Origin: Anaerolineales bacterium
GTDB taxonomy: Bacteria > Chloroflexota > Anaerolineae > Anaerolineales > Anaerolineaceae
Length of the DNA: 21,703 nt
Reading direction: 5' to 3'
Assembly: GCA_020060485.1 (NCBI GenBank)
Contig: JAGVAB010000041.1
Location: 1-21,703 of the forward strand
Made by a program: the position numbers and the translations under genes. Positions 14,223 through 21,703 of this stretch are shown in pieces; the first letter of the stretch is position 1, and each line of letters starts with the position of its first letter. The notes below the pieces were generated by a model. The model had not been told where the DNA came from and did not search any database. It saw nothing but the letters and a program-made list of their open reading frames with translations.

Positions 14223-15503
14223 CTATTTTTTAGCTTCACCTCGCCGCACGCCAAACATCAGGAAAAAGGCCACCACCAGGAAAATAGGCGAAAGCAGCAT
14301 CATCAGGCGGTAGTCATTGCCGCCCACCTCGATCAAACCGCCAAACGCCACCGGGCCCAGAATGGCAGCCGTTTGTGAAGCAAAATAATACAGGCCGGTG
14401 TAAGTGCCAACGTGATCGTCATCGGTCATGTCCACCACCATCGGCAGGGAATTGATGTTGATCAGCGCCCAGCCAATCCCCGCCAACATCAACACCAGCG
14501 AGACAGGATACACCCCAAAGCCCATGATGGAAGACAGGGATGTTGACAACAGGGCCGGCGACAGGAAGTACATCAGCAGGATGCAAACAGCCATGATGAC
14601 AATACCGGTCATGATCGTGCGCCGGCGGCCAAATTTGGCCGCTATGTAACCGGAAGGAATGGCAAAGATCAGGAAAACGAGTGAAATATAAGTCAATTGA
14701 AAACCGCTGTCAGCTGCCGCCAGGCCCAGATGTTTCACCCCGTACAGGGTGAAAAAGGCCTCCACGGCATTGTAGCTCAGGAACCAGAACAGGATCGCCA
14801 GCAGGATGCGCGACGCGCTTTTGTCCTCATGGCTGAAGACTTCCTTGATACTGTCGAGGACTTTCTTTCTCTGGCCTTGCTCACCCTTCATTTCGGCCAG
14901 ATGCGTCTTTTTGGCAACATATTCACGCGGTTCGCGGATGAAGATCAGCACCAGCATAGATGAGATGATCACCAGCCCGGAACCCATCCAGAATGCATAA
15001 GCCGGATTCATGGCATACAATTTGGCGCCCACTGCAAACGACAAAACAGCCGCCAGGCCGCCCATAAAGTTGATCACCCCATTGGCCTGCGAACGAAAGC
15101 GGGAAGGGGTTACATCCGGCATCAATGCCACAATCGGCGTACGCCAGAAGGCCATGCTCAACAAAAGGATGACGCACGCCATAATGAACAAAGGCAGCGC
15201 CGAAGCCAGCGGAATGAAGCCAAAAGCGATGGCGCCAATCGGTGCGCCCAGCAGAACAAATGGCAGGCGCCTTCCCATGGGAGAACGCAGCCTGTCTGAA
15301 AATGCCCCCAGCGGCGGCTGGATCAACAAGGCGGCAATATTATCCAGCACCATGAAGAACCCGATCCACCCGGCAGACAGGCCGTATTTGCCGTCCAGCA
15401 TCAGGGGCACATAGGCGTTATACACTGACCAGATGACACTGACCCCAAAAAAGCCAAACCCCAGCAAAAACGTTTTCGGATAACTGAACTTTTTTTCTTC
15501 CAT
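14223..15503 (-). CDS. MFS transporter (GPH/SLC45-like sugar:cation symporter type)
   Basis: A 426-residue, 12-helix transporter. Family marks: the loop 2-3 sequence PPLGAFSDRLRSPMGRRLPF, close to the GPH/SLC45 pattern of D-R-x(3-4)-GRRRP; LMPDVTPSRFRSQANGV after helix 4; and a long charged central loop (about 190-235). A second GRRRT loop follows helix 8. The C-terminal half includes INSLPMVVDMTDDDHVGTYTG. Related proteins take up sugars or sugar derivatives with H+ or Na+, but the substrate here is unknown. GGGAGGTG lies 10 bases upstream of the ATG. The gap to trmD is 46 bases with no terminator, so co-transcription is likely. No convincing terminator was seen downstream. Confidence 0.88.
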   Translation of the reverse strand: MEEKKFSYPKTFLLGFGFFGVSVIWSVYNAYVPLMLDGKYGLSAGWIGFFMVLDNIAALLIQPPLGAFSDRLRSPMGRRLPFVLLGAPIGAIAFGFIPLASALPLFIMACVILLLSMAFWRTPIVALMPDVTPSRFRSQANGVINFMGGLAAVLSFAVGAKLYAMNPAYAFWMGSGLVIISSMLVLIFIREPREYVAKKTHLAEMKGEQGQRKKVLDSIKEVFSHEDKSASRILLAILFWFLSYNAVEAFFTLYGVKHLGLAAADSGFQLTYISLVFLIFAIPSGYIAAKFGRRRTIMTGIVIMAVCILLMYFLSPALLSTSLSSIMGFGVYPVSLVLMLAGIGWALININSLPMVVDMTDDDHVGTYTGLYYFASQTAAILGPVAFGGLIEVGGNDYRLMMLLSPIFLVVAFFLMFGVRRGEAKK

Positions 15504-15549
15504 GATCTTTTTACACCTCCCAAGAATTTGATGGATATGATAAGACGGG

Positions 15550-16284
15550 TCAAATGAGCCCGGATTTCAGCTTCTCCAAAAACTGCCTGTCCTGAAGGGA
15601 CAACTCCAAATTTTCCAGAAGATCCGGGCGGCGCTGCCAGGTGCGCAGCAAGGCCTGTTCCCGCCGCCAGCGGGCAATGCGCCCATGATCCCCGGAGAGC
15701 AGCACCTCCGGCACCTCCCAGCCGCGGTATTCCACCGGACGGGTGTAGTGGGGATATTCCAGCAAGCCGGAAGCATGGGAATCATCCAGTGCGCCATCCG
15801 GGTCACCCAACGCGCCCGGGATGAGGCGCGTCAGGGCATCGATCAGGCACAAGGCGGGCAGTTCACCGCCAGTCACCACATAATCGCCAAAGGAGATTTC
15901 GTCTGTCACCAAATGCTGGCGCACGCGCTCGTCCACCCCCTCATAGCGCCCGCACAGCAACGCCAGGTGTGCATGCTGCGCTAGTTCAAAAGCCATGCGC
16001 TGGTTGAAAACGCGCCCTTGCGGGGTCAGCAAGATCACCGGGCAGGCAGGAGGATTGCCAAGCACATCTTCCACCGCGGCAAAGATCGGATCGGGCTTCA
16101 TCACCATCCCGCCGCCGCCGCCATAGGGAGTATCATCTGTGACATGATGCTTGTCTGTGGCCCAGTTGCGAATGTCATGCACATTCACTTGCAACAAGCC
16201 ATTTTCGACCGCCCGGAATAAAATGCTCATCTCCAGGTAAGGCTGGATCATGCCAGGGAATAGGGTGAAAACATCAAAATGCAT
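15550..16284 (-). CDS. trmD: tRNA (guanine(37)-N1)-methyltransferase
   Basis: A 244-residue SPOUT methyltransferase that methylates G37 next to the anticodon using S-adenosylmethionine, which prevents +1 frameshifting. Diagnostic motifs: DVFTLFPGM at the N-terminus, [17 protein letters not shown] (50-66), [12 protein letters not shown] (109-120), [14 protein letters not shown] (131-144) in the trefoil-knot SAM site, and [17 protein letters not shown]. Arg153 and Asp168 match the catalytic Arg154 and Asp169 of E. coli. The length is normal. The N-terminus is fixed by homology at Met 16284, but there is no Shine-Dalgarno sequence and the -10 box ends six bases before the ATG, so the mRNA should be leaderless. 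The usual rpsP-rimM-trmD-rplS neighbours are absent; an MFS gene follows instead. Confidence 0.97.
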   Translation of the reverse strand: MHFDVFTLFPGMIQPYLEMSILFRAVENGLLQVNVHDIRNWATDKHHVTDDTPYGGGGGMVMKPDPIFAAVEDVLGNPPACPVILLTPQGRVFNQRMAFELAQHAHLALLCGRYEGVDERVRQHLVTDEISFGDYVVTGGELPALCLIDALTRLIPGALGDPDGALDDSHASGLLEYPHYTRPVEYRGWEVPEVLLSGDHGRIARWRREQALLRTWQRRPDLLENLELSLQDRQFLEKLKSGLI

Positions 16285-16290
16285 AGCTGT

Positions 16291-16319
16291 ATTTTAGTTT
16301 GAAGCCGTGCGAAAGGCAA
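16291..16319 (-). promoter_or_regulatory. trmD promoter placing +1 at the start codon
   Basis: On the minus strand TTGCCT (16314-16319), a 17-base spacer and TAAAAT (16291-16296). Six bases (ACAGCT) then lead to the ATG, so the expected transcription start coincides with the A of the start codon. This agrees with the lack of a ribosome-binding site. Confidence 0.6.
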
Positions 16320-16431
16320 GCAGATCAAACCTGGGACAATTGCATCTCATTGGATTTTTGCTAAAAATGAAAGATTTTACCCTGCCCCCCTAACCGCGCC
16401 CCACAGCAAGGATTAATGCGCAAACCGTCCG

Positions 16432-16446
16432 CTTCGACAAGCTCAG
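16432..16446 (+). repeat. CTTCGACAAGCTCAG dispersed intergenic repeat
   Basis: This exact 15-base motif is, from memory, one of the most widespread intergenic repeat cores in environmental bacterial genomes. A shorter inverted copy is at 8468-8478. A short open frame on the opposite strand (16361-16567) contains the typical AELVEA translation of this repeat and is not a gene. The rest of 16320-16601 shows no gene or clear RNA. Confidence 0.55.
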
Positions 16447-16601
16447 CGCACGGTCTTCCTGAAAGAGCGGCGAGTTTGGGCGCAATGCACTCAATGTTGC
16501 TGCAAGATATTCTTTTCCCTCCCCGGTTGATGAAGCAGGATGGTCCCGGCGGCGCAAAATTTTTCATACAAATATCATCATTTTTATGGATTTTCCCATC
16601 C

Positions 16602-16631
16602 TTGACGGTTGGTTAAGTGAAATGGTAAGAT
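16602..16631 (+). promoter_or_regulatory. Promoter of the TPR gene pair, +1 at the start codon
   Basis: TTGACG (16602-16607), an 18-base spacer and TAAGAT (16626-16631). Six bases (GAAAGC) separate the -10 from ATG 16638, exactly as in trmD on the other side of the gap. It predicts a leaderless mRNA, or, if translation begins at ATG 16665, a 27-base leader with AAGGAAG in it. Confidence 0.6.
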
Positions 16632-16637
16632 GAAAGC

Positions 16638-17894
16638 ATGTATCTCAAAGGAAGCAGTCTGAATATGAACAAACGCCGCCGGCAGCGAGTCAAGCCCTGG
16701 CGCATTTTAATGTTATCTGCACTGGTGGCAGGCGCCATCTATGTCAACCAGGTGGTCGTGCCTGTCACCCCGCCGCTCTTCATTCCCACCGCCACCGCCA
16801 CCCGTTCACCAGAGACCTTCATCCGCGAGGGTGAAAGTTTTCTGGCCGAAGGCAAGATCGGCCCGGCCATTCAGTCTTTCGAAAGGGCTGTTCAGGCCGA
16901 CCCCAAGAATCCGTCGAACTTTATGATGATTGCCCGTCTGCAAATCTATTCCGGCAATTTCAGCCAGGCCGTTACCAATGCTGAAAACTCTCTCCTGTTG
17001 AATGCCAACAATTCAATGGCCCACGCCCTGCGCGGCTGGGCGCTGGGCTTCACCGGGGAATACCTGCAAGCCATCAGCGCCCTGGACCGGGCAATTGAGC
17101 TGGACGCCAACAACGCGGCCGCCTATGCCTACAAGGCAGAAGTGCTGGTTTTGCAGGCACAGGCCGGCAAGGGTGATCTGGGCACCCTCGACAAGGCCGT
17201 GGACGCCTCGCGCAATGCCCAGGCTATGGCGCCCAACAGCATGGAAGCCCACCGCGCCCGCGGAACCGTGCTGGAGTTCACTGGCAACTACGAAGAAGCC
17301 GCCCGTGAATTCGAGGCCGCCATCGCCATCAACCCCAATATTGCCGATCTGCACCTGGCCCTGGGACGTAACTACCGCTATTTGCAACAATATGACAAGG
17401 CAGTGGAAGAGTTCAACAAGGCCAATGCCCTCAACCCTTCCGACCCCATGCCAGACACGAATATCTCGCGCACCTATGCCACCGTGGGTGAGTATGCCAA
17501 AGCCATCCAGTATGCCCTTCAGGCCGTCAAGGACAGGCCCGTAGACCCCTATATGCACGGCAACCTGGGACAGATGTATTACCGCAACCGCGAATACGCC
17601 CCCGCTGCCGATGCCTTGCGCCTGTCGGTGGAAGGCGGCATGTATGAGGATGCGGAAGTCAAGGGACTGCCGCTGGATTATGGACGCATCGCCGAATACT
17701 ACTACACCTACGGCCTCAGCCTGGCCCGCCTGGGCGAATGTGGCGAGGCCCTGCGCCTCTCGCAGGTGTTGATCCAGGGCGTGCCCAATGATGCCACTTC
17801 CATTTTCAATGCAGAGGCGATCATCGAAATCTGCCAGGAAGTCGCCAATTCCCCCCTTGCGCCGCGGGCGCCCACCCAGACTGCCGCACCGTAG
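16638..17894 (+). CDS. Membrane-anchored TPR repeat protein, paralogue 1
   Basis: A 418-residue protein. A basic N-terminus (NKRRRQRVKPWR) precedes one membrane helix (about 22-42), then a Pro/Thr linker (43-58). From about 62 to 400 it consists of tetratricopeptide helices, seen as repeated pairs such as AIQSFERAVQADPKNP, AISALDRAIELDANN, AAREFEAAIAINPN and AVEEFNKANALNPSDP. By the positive-inside rule the repeats lie outside the cytoplasmic membrane. TPRs bind partner proteins or act as scaffolds; the partner is unknown. Cys368 and Cys399 are spaced 31 residues apart, exactly as in the next gene. The tail is Pro/Ala-rich. The start: ATG 16638 lies six bases past the -10 box (leaderless); ATG 16665, with AAGGAAG upstream, is the alternative and would keep all domains. 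Confidence 0.88.
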   Translation: MYLKGSSLNMNKRRRQRVKPWRILMLSALVAGAIYVNQVVVPVTPPLFIPTATATRSPETFIREGESFLAEGKIGPAIQSFERAVQADPKNPSNFMMIARLQIYSGNFSQAVTNAENSLLLNANNSMAHALRGWALGFTGEYLQAISALDRAIELDANNAAAYAYKAEVLVLQAQAGKGDLGTLDKAVDASRNAQAMAPNSMEAHRARGTVLEFTGNYEEAAREFEAAIAINPNIADLHLALGRNYRYLQQYDKAVEEFNKANALNPSDPMPDTNISRTYATVGEYAKAIQYALQAVKDRPVDPYMHGNLGQMYYRNREYAPAADALRLSVEGGMYEDAEVKGLPLDYGRIAEYYYTYGLSLARLGECGEALRLSQVLIQGVPNDATSIFNAEAIIEICQEVANSPLAPRAPTQTAAP

Positions 17895-17918
17895 AAAGCA
17901 GCAGCCGAATAAAAGCTC

Positions 17919-19265
17919 ATGAATCTGACAGGTAAATACCCAACCTTTCGCAAAAACTCCGGCGGTCTGCACCCCTACCGCATCCTCATCTTGCTGGGCC
18001 TGATGGTGATCGGCATGTTTGTGCTGCGCGGCATTGAGACTGAGCAGATCCAGTCACCCTTCCTGCCCACCCCCATCCCCACCCGCACCGCCAACTCTTT
18101 CGCCATGGAAGCCGAGACCCAGTTCTTCGCCGGCGATCTCAACAAATCCATCACCGCCTACCAGCAGGCCGTTCTGCTTGAACCGACCAACGTCAACCTG
18201 ATGGCCGACCTGGCCCGCATGCAGGTTTATTCCTCTGAACTGCTGACCACCGATGCCGAAAAGAAAGGGCGTCTGGATGAAGCCCTGGCCACCATCGAAC
18301 AGGCAATCCAGGTGGACCCGGACAACAGCACCGCCCACGCGGTGCGCGCCTTCGCCCTGAGCTGGAGCGCCAACCCCAACCTGGCGGGCGATCAGCGGGC
18401 TACCTACCTGACCCAGGCCGAACAGGAAGCCATTCAGGCTTTGCAACTGGACAACCAGAACACCCTGGCCCTGGCCTATTACGCCGAGATCCTCATCAGC
18501 CAGCAAAACTGGGTGCAGGCCGAGCAGTACAGCCGCCAGGCGATTGAACGCGATTCTTCCATCATGGATGTGCACCGGGTGCGCGCCTATGTGCTGGAAT
18601 CGCTGGGCAATTATGGCGAAGCCATTCGCGAATACCAGAAAGCCATCGAGATCACCCCCAACCTGACCCCGCTCTACCTCTCGGTCGGCGTCAACTACCG
18701 CCAGTTGCAGCAATACGAGATCGCCCTGGAGTACTTTGCCAGCGCGGCGGCCATCAATGAACGCCTGGGCGTCAAGGACCCCATCCCCTACACCGCCATT
18801 GGCAAGACCTATGTGCAGATGGGTGAATTCTTCATCGCCGGCCGCAATGTGCGCAAGGCGCTGAATTACAACCCCACCAATCCGGACGTGTACGCTTCGC
18901 TGGGGATCACCTACTTCCGGTCACGCAACTATGAAGGTTCGCTGGAAGCCTTCAAATGCGCCATCCAGGGCTGCGACGCCCAGGAAAGCTGCAATGTGCG
19001 CAAGGGCAGTGAATGCAGTGAGCAGGAAGCCAATGATCCGCCCATTGTGATCGAAGGCCTGCCCCTGTCCGGCAGCACGGTGGTGTATTACTACACCTAC
19101 GGCTCGGCCCTGGCCGGCCTGCACCGTGAAACCAATGGCTATTGCGCCGAAGCCATGGAAGTGCTGGGCAAAGTGCGCAACCAATACGCCAACGAACCGG
19201 TGGTGATGCAGATCGTGCAAACCAGCGAGAACATCTGTGCCTCTTTCGGCTACAGCCGCAGGTAA
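17919..19265 (+). CDS. Membrane-anchored TPR repeat protein, paralogue 2
   Basis: A 448-residue protein with the same plan as its upstream neighbour: a short basic N-terminus, one membrane helix (about 20-37), the Pro/Thr linker TPIPTRT, then TPR helices (about 62-440). Shared end motifs (GLPL...YYYTYG..LA) show the two are tandem duplicates that have diverged well. Differences are an extra insertion after the second repeat (about 107-118) and a Cys-rich insertion where paralogue 1 has a short loop: Cys347, 352, 358 and 366 (C-x4-C-x5-C-x7-C). Cys409 and Cys440 match the conserved pair of paralogue 1. The gap of 24 bases, without a promoter, suggests one transcript. The ribosome-binding site is weak. 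An extracytoplasmic scaffold or assembly role is inferred. Confidence 0.88.
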   Translation: MNLTGKYPTFRKNSGGLHPYRILILLGLMVIGMFVLRGIETEQIQSPFLPTPIPTRTANSFAMEAETQFFAGDLNKSITAYQQAVLLEPTNVNLMADLARMQVYSSELLTTDAEKKGRLDEALATIEQAIQVDPDNSTAHAVRAFALSWSANPNLAGDQRATYLTQAEQEAIQALQLDNQNTLALAYYAEILISQQNWVQAEQYSRQAIERDSSIMDVHRVRAYVLESLGNYGEAIREYQKAIEITPNLTPLYLSVGVNYRQLQQYEIALEYFASAAAINERLGVKDPIPYTAIGKTYVQMGEFFIAGRNVRKALNYNPTNPDVYASLGITYFRSRNYEGSLEAFKCAIQGCDAQESCNVRKGSECSEQEANDPPIVIEGLPLSGSTVVYYYTYGSALAGLHRETNGYCAEAMEVLGKVRNQYANEPVVMQIVQTSENICASFGYSRR

Positions 19266-19283
19266 CCCCCTTTCCATCTTACG

Positions 19284-19422
19284 TGTCGTTGCGAAACGGG
19301 GCGGAAATGATTATCCTTTTGGGGTTATTCTAAAATAATCGCCCCGTTGAAGCAATCCCCCTCTCTGCTTTGGGCGCTTTGCGGCCAAAGCCCGAGAAAA
19401 ACACTCGGGCTTCGCAACGACA
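19284..19422. repeat. Compound palindromic repeat element with 12-bp terminal inverted repeats
   Basis: The ends TGTCGTTGCGAA (19284-19295) and TTCGCAACGACA (19411-19422) are perfect complements. Inside lie three stem-loops: AACGGGGCG with CGCCCCGTT (19295-19303/19340-19348, plus a 4-bp inner stem), GCTTTGG with CCAAAGC (19367-19373/19385-19391, plus CGC-TTT-GCG) and GCCCGAG with CTCGGGC (19390-19396/19404-19410). The phrase GAAGCAATCCCC (19349-19360) between them resembles the widespread GTCATTGCGAG...GAAGCAATC repeats of environmental bacteria. No clear target-site duplication flanks it. It fills most of the 337-base gap between the TPR pair and groES and probably also ends the TPR transcript. 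Confidence 0.65.
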
Positions 19423-19497
19423 GACTCACAAGTCCGCAAGGCATCCCTTTTCAAGGTTCAATAACATCAGAGTTTTGTAAGAAACCGCGCCAGGCTC

Positions 19498-19526
19498 TTG
19501 ACTTCTGTTCAAAAGACAGTTATCAT
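19498..19526 (+). promoter_or_regulatory. groESL promoter
   Basis: TTGACT (19498-19503), a 17-base spacer and TATCAT (19521-19526), a vegetative (sigma-70 type) promoter. The expected start, near 19533, places the CIRCE operator in the first transcribed bases. Confidence 0.8.
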
Positions 19527-19535
19527 ACCATCGCT

Positions 19536-19562
19536 TTAGCACTCTATTATTGTGAGTGCTAA
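19536..19562. promoter_or_regulatory. CIRCE operator (HrcA binding site)
   Basis: TTAGCACTC (19536-19544), nine bases, then GAGTGCTAA (19554-19562): a perfect match to the CIRCE consensus in both arms and spacer. HrcA represses groESL here until heat or unfolded protein draws GroEL away from it. hrcA itself is not in the window. Confidence 0.96.
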
Positions 19563-19602
19563 AAGCCTCTCGCACAATTTATCAAACCCTCAGGAGGTAT
19601 AT

Positions 19603-19899
19603 ATGACCATTAATCTTAAACCCTTGGGCAGCCGCATCGTGGTTGAGCCCCTGGAACAGGAAGACAAAACCGCTGGCGGTTTGTTCCTGCCAGAAACCGC
19701 AAAGGAAAAACCCCAACAGGGTGTCGTTCTTTCCGTAGGCCCTGGTGACCGCGATGACAAAGGCAATCGTATTGCCATGGATGTCAACGTCAAAGACGTT
19801 GTGCTGTTCGCCAAATATGGCGGAACAGAAATCAAGATCGACGGCAAGAAACTGCTTATCCTGCGCGAAAGTGACATTCTCGCCATCGTTGAGAAATAA
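19603..19899 (+). CDS. groS: Co-chaperonin GroES
   Basis: A 98-residue GroES, the seven-subunit lid of the GroEL folding chamber. Motifs: [20 protein letters not shown], the mobile-loop segment [16 protein letters not shown] that docks onto GroEL, then VLSVGPG and the C-terminal [21 protein letters not shown]. The start at 19603 is set by AGGAGGT (19592-19598), four bases upstream, and by the family length. The same frame is open upstream to 19552, but that would begin inside the CIRCE. It is the first gene of the groESL operon, 34 bases before groEL. Confidence 0.97.
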   Translation: MTINLKPLGSRIVVEPLEQEDKTAGGLFLPETAKEKPQQGVVLSVGPGDRDDKGNRIAMDVNVKDVVLFAKYGGTEIKIDGKKLLILRESDILAIVEK

Positions 19900-19933
19900 T
19901 TTTCCCCTATCATTTTGAACAAGGAGCACACCT

Positions 19934-21577
19934 ATGGCAAAACAAATTGTTTTCGGCGAAGAAGCCCGAAGAAATCTTAAAAAAGGTATTGATATTGTTG
20001 CAATGTCCGTTGCAACCACCCTCGGCCCCAAAGGCCGCAATGTTGCGATTGACCGCAAATTTGGTTCCCCCACCATCACCCACGACGGCGTGACCGTTGC
20101 CAAAGAGATTGAACTGGAAGATCCCTTTGAGAATATGGGCGCCCAACTGCTCAAGGAAGCAGCCACCAAGACAAACGACATCGCTGGCGATGGCACCACC
20201 ACCTCCACCGTTTTGGCACACGCCATTGTCAATGAAGGCCTCAAGACCCTGGCTGCAGGCGCAAACCCCATGCTCCTCAAGCGTGGCATTGAAGCTGCCG
20301 CCAAGGTTGTCAGTGACGCCATCAGCGAGCAGGCCATTGAACTCACCACCAAGGAAGACATTGCCAACGTTGCCACCATTTCCGCTCAGGACCGCGCCAT
20401 TGGCGACCTGATCGCAGACGTGATGGACAAGGTCGGCAAAGACGGCGTCATCACCGTTGAAGAATCCAAGGGCCTCGAGTTCGAACAGGAATACGTGGAA
20501 GGTATGCAGTTCGACCGCGGTTACATCTCCCCCTATTTCGTGACCGATGCCGAACACATGGAAGCCGTGATCAACGATGCCTACATCCTGATCCATGACA
20601 AGAAGGTCTCCGCGGCCACCGATATCGTGCCCCTGCTGGAAAAGCTGGTGCAGATCGGCAAGCGCGAACTGGTCATCATCGCCGAAGATGTTGACGGCGA
20701 AGCCCTGGCCACCCTGGTGTTGAACAAACTGCGCGGCATGCTCAACGTTGTGGGCGTCAAGGCCCCCGGCTTTGGCGATCGCCGCAAGGCCATGCTGCAG
20801 GATATTGCCATCCTGACCGGCGCCACCGTGATCTCTGAAGAGACCGGCCGCAAGCTGGACACCGCCACCGTGGAAGACCTCGGCCGCGCCGAGAAAGTCG
20901 TTGCCGACAAGGACAACACCACCATCGTGGGCGGCAAGGGTGACGAAAGCGCCATCAAGGGCCGCATTGACCAGATCCGCATCGAGATCGACAAGAGCAC
21001 CAGCGATTACGACCGCGAAAAACTGCAAGAGCGTCTGGCCAAGCTGTCCGGCGGCGTTGCCATCATCCGTGTTGGCGCAGCCACCGAGACCGAACTGAAG
21101 GAAAAGAAGCACCGTGTGGAAGACGCCCTCTCGGCCACCCGCGCCGCAGTTGAAGAAGGTATCGTCCCTGGCGGCGGTGTTGCCCTGATCAACGCCATCC
21201 CCGCGCTGGAGAAGGTCAAGATGGAAAATGAAGACGAGCAGATCGGCGTCAACATTGTCCGCAAGGCCCTGGAAGTCCCGATGCGCAAGATCGCCGAGAA
21301 CGCCGGCAAAGACGGCTCCGTGATCATCGAGAACGTGCGCCGCGCCCAGGCCGAAAAGAAGAGCCTGAAAATCGGTTACGACGTGCTGGCAGAGGAATAT
21401 GTGGACATGGTCAAGGGCGGCGTGATCGACCCCGCCAAAGTGACCCGCGGCGCCATGACCAACGCAGCCTCGATTGCAGCCATGATCCTGACCACCGAAG
21501 CCCTGATCACCGACATCCCGGCCCCGGAACCGGCAGCTCCTGCTGGCGGCGGCATGCCCGGCGGCGGCATGTACTAA
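19934..21577 (+). CDS. groL: Chaperonin GroEL (60 kDa)
   Basis: A 547-residue, full-length group I chaperonin, an ATP-driven double-ring folding machine in the cytoplasm. Conserved parts: [18 protein letters not shown] and [11 protein letters not shown] (with Asp51, equivalent to E. coli Asp52), the nucleotide motif [11 protein letters not shown] (about 85-95), the apical-domain region with [13 protein letters not shown] and [10 protein letters not shown], the VEDAL...[13 protein letters not shown] block carrying the ATPase aspartate, and the Gly/Met-rich tail [16 protein letters not shown] lies eight bases before the ATG. It shares the CIRCE-controlled transcript with groES and ends at a terminator 28 bases downstream. 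Confidence 0.98.
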   Translation: MAKQIVFGEEARRNLKKGIDIVAMSVATTLGPKGRNVAIDRKFGSPTITHDGVTVAKEIELEDPFENMGAQLLKEAATKTNDIAGDGTTTSTVLAHAIVNEGLKTLAAGANPMLLKRGIEAAAKVVSDAISEQAIELTTKEDIANVATISAQDRAIGDLIADVMDKVGKDGVITVEESKGLEFEQEYVEGMQFDRGYISPYFVTDAEHMEAVINDAYILIHDKKVSAATDIVPLLEKLVQIGKRELVIIAEDVDGEALATLVLNKLRGMLNVVGVKAPGFGDRRKAMLQDIAILTGATVISEETGRKLDTATVEDLGRAEKVVADKDNTTIVGGKGDESAIKGRIDQIRIEIDKSTSDYDREKLQERLAKLSGGVAIIRVGAATETELKEKKHRVEDALSATRAAVEEGIVPGGGVALINAIPALEKVKMENEDEQIGVNIVRKALEVPMRKIAENAGKDGSVIIENVRRAQAEKKSLKIGYDVLAEEYVDMVKGGVIDPAKVTRGAMTNAASIAAMILTTEALITDIPAPEPAAPAGGGMPGGGMY

Positions 21578-21604
21578 ACCGGCAACGGTAAAACAGAAAC
21601 ACAA

Positions 21605-21629
21605 GAGGCCGTCCCAAAAGGGCGGCCTC
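21605..21629 (+). terminator. Intrinsic terminator of groESL
   Basis: GAGGCCGTCC pairs with GGGCGGCCTC (one wobble pair) around a short A-rich loop, followed by AGTTTCATT, a modest T-run. It lies 28 bases past the groEL stop. The remaining bases to the window end show no gene. Confidence 0.75.
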
Positions 21630-21703
21630 AGTTTCATTAAGAACGAGAAATTTCTTTATCCAAGGCAAAAAAGAGGTTTTTGAGGAAAAGACAAAAAAAT
21701 ACC

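Noticed and set aside
12787..14313. Open frame of 508 codons opposite the BMP binding-protein gene
   Set aside because: It is antisense to a clear lipoprotein gene and crosses two terminators/hairpins. Its translation shows no family resemblance.
16361..16567. Short minus-strand open frame in the trmD/TPR gap
   Set aside because: It contains the AELVEA translation of a dispersed repeat, has no ribosome site, and shows no domain.
19910..21637. Long open frame (575 codons) antisense to groEL
   Set aside because: It lies wholly over the unmistakable groEL gene. Its His/Gly/Ala-rich translation is a codon-bias shadow, and no ribosome site or promoter was found.
1..21703. CRISPR array, transposase gene, toxin-antitoxin or known defence system
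   Set aside because: No regularly spaced direct repeats, transposase motifs or recognisable defence genes were found by reading both strands.

Overview
The window looks like chromosomal DNA from a Gram-negative-like or monoderm anaerobic bacterium, most probably Chloroflexota (Anaerolineae-type). This is inferred from a lipoprotein with an NBR1-type Ig-like domain behind a Thr/Pro linker, membrane-anchored TPR proteins with Pro/Thr linkers, a MtaA/HemE-like methyltransferase-family protein, and several families of intergenic palindromic repeats. No rRNA or other decisive phylogenetic marker is present apart from groEL and trmD.

Layout. (1) 1-425: the 3' end of a tyrosine recombinase gene, a hairpin, and an intact tRNA-Arg(UCG) whose 3' end faces the recombinase. 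This looks like one boundary of a tRNA-integrated mobile element that continues to the left of the window. (2) 479-5370, minus strand: a tightly overlapping five-gene operon, in transcription order NatA-like ABC ATPase, two NatB-like ABC-2 permeases, a VanZ-like membrane protein and an NBR1-Ig lipoprotein. (3) 5474-7006, minus: a stand-alone BMP/nucleoside-type (NupO/RbsA-like) double ATPase with its own promoter and terminator. (4) 7170-8585: a 17-bp perfect palindrome over a promoter, then a plus-strand uroporphyrinogen-decarboxylase-family gene (not hemE), then palindromic repeats and a bidirectional terminator. (5) 8601-14046, minus: a complete BMP-family ABC uptake system, in transcription order substrate-binding lipoprotein, terminator, ATPase, two permeases; the likely substrate is a (purine) nucleoside. 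(6) 14223-16284, minus: trmD followed by an MFS transporter. (7) 16638-19265, plus: two tandem paralogous TPR proteins, each with a single N-terminal membrane anchor. (8) 19284-19422: a compound palindromic repeat element. (9) 19498-21629, plus: groES-groEL under a promoter with a perfect CIRCE operator, closed by a terminator.

How the genes work together. The BMP system imports a small solute: the lipoprotein captures it, the two permeases form the channel and the ATPase drives it. The isolated second ATPase is clearly a paralogue of the operon ATPase and might energise the same or another permease pair. The NatAB-like operon is more likely an exporter; its VanZ-like and lipoprotein partners suggest an envelope function. 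groESL is a heat-shock chaperonin unit under presumed HrcA control. trmD and the first TPR gene are transcribed divergently, each from a promoter whose -10 box lies six bases before the ATG, which suggests leaderless mRNAs.

No CRISPR array, transposase, rRNA or obvious defence system was seen. The most interesting leads are the element boundary, the NatAB-VanZ-NBR1 lipoprotein operon, the orphan ATPase beside the UroD-like gene, the paired leaderless promoters, and the conserved cysteine pattern of the TPR pair.
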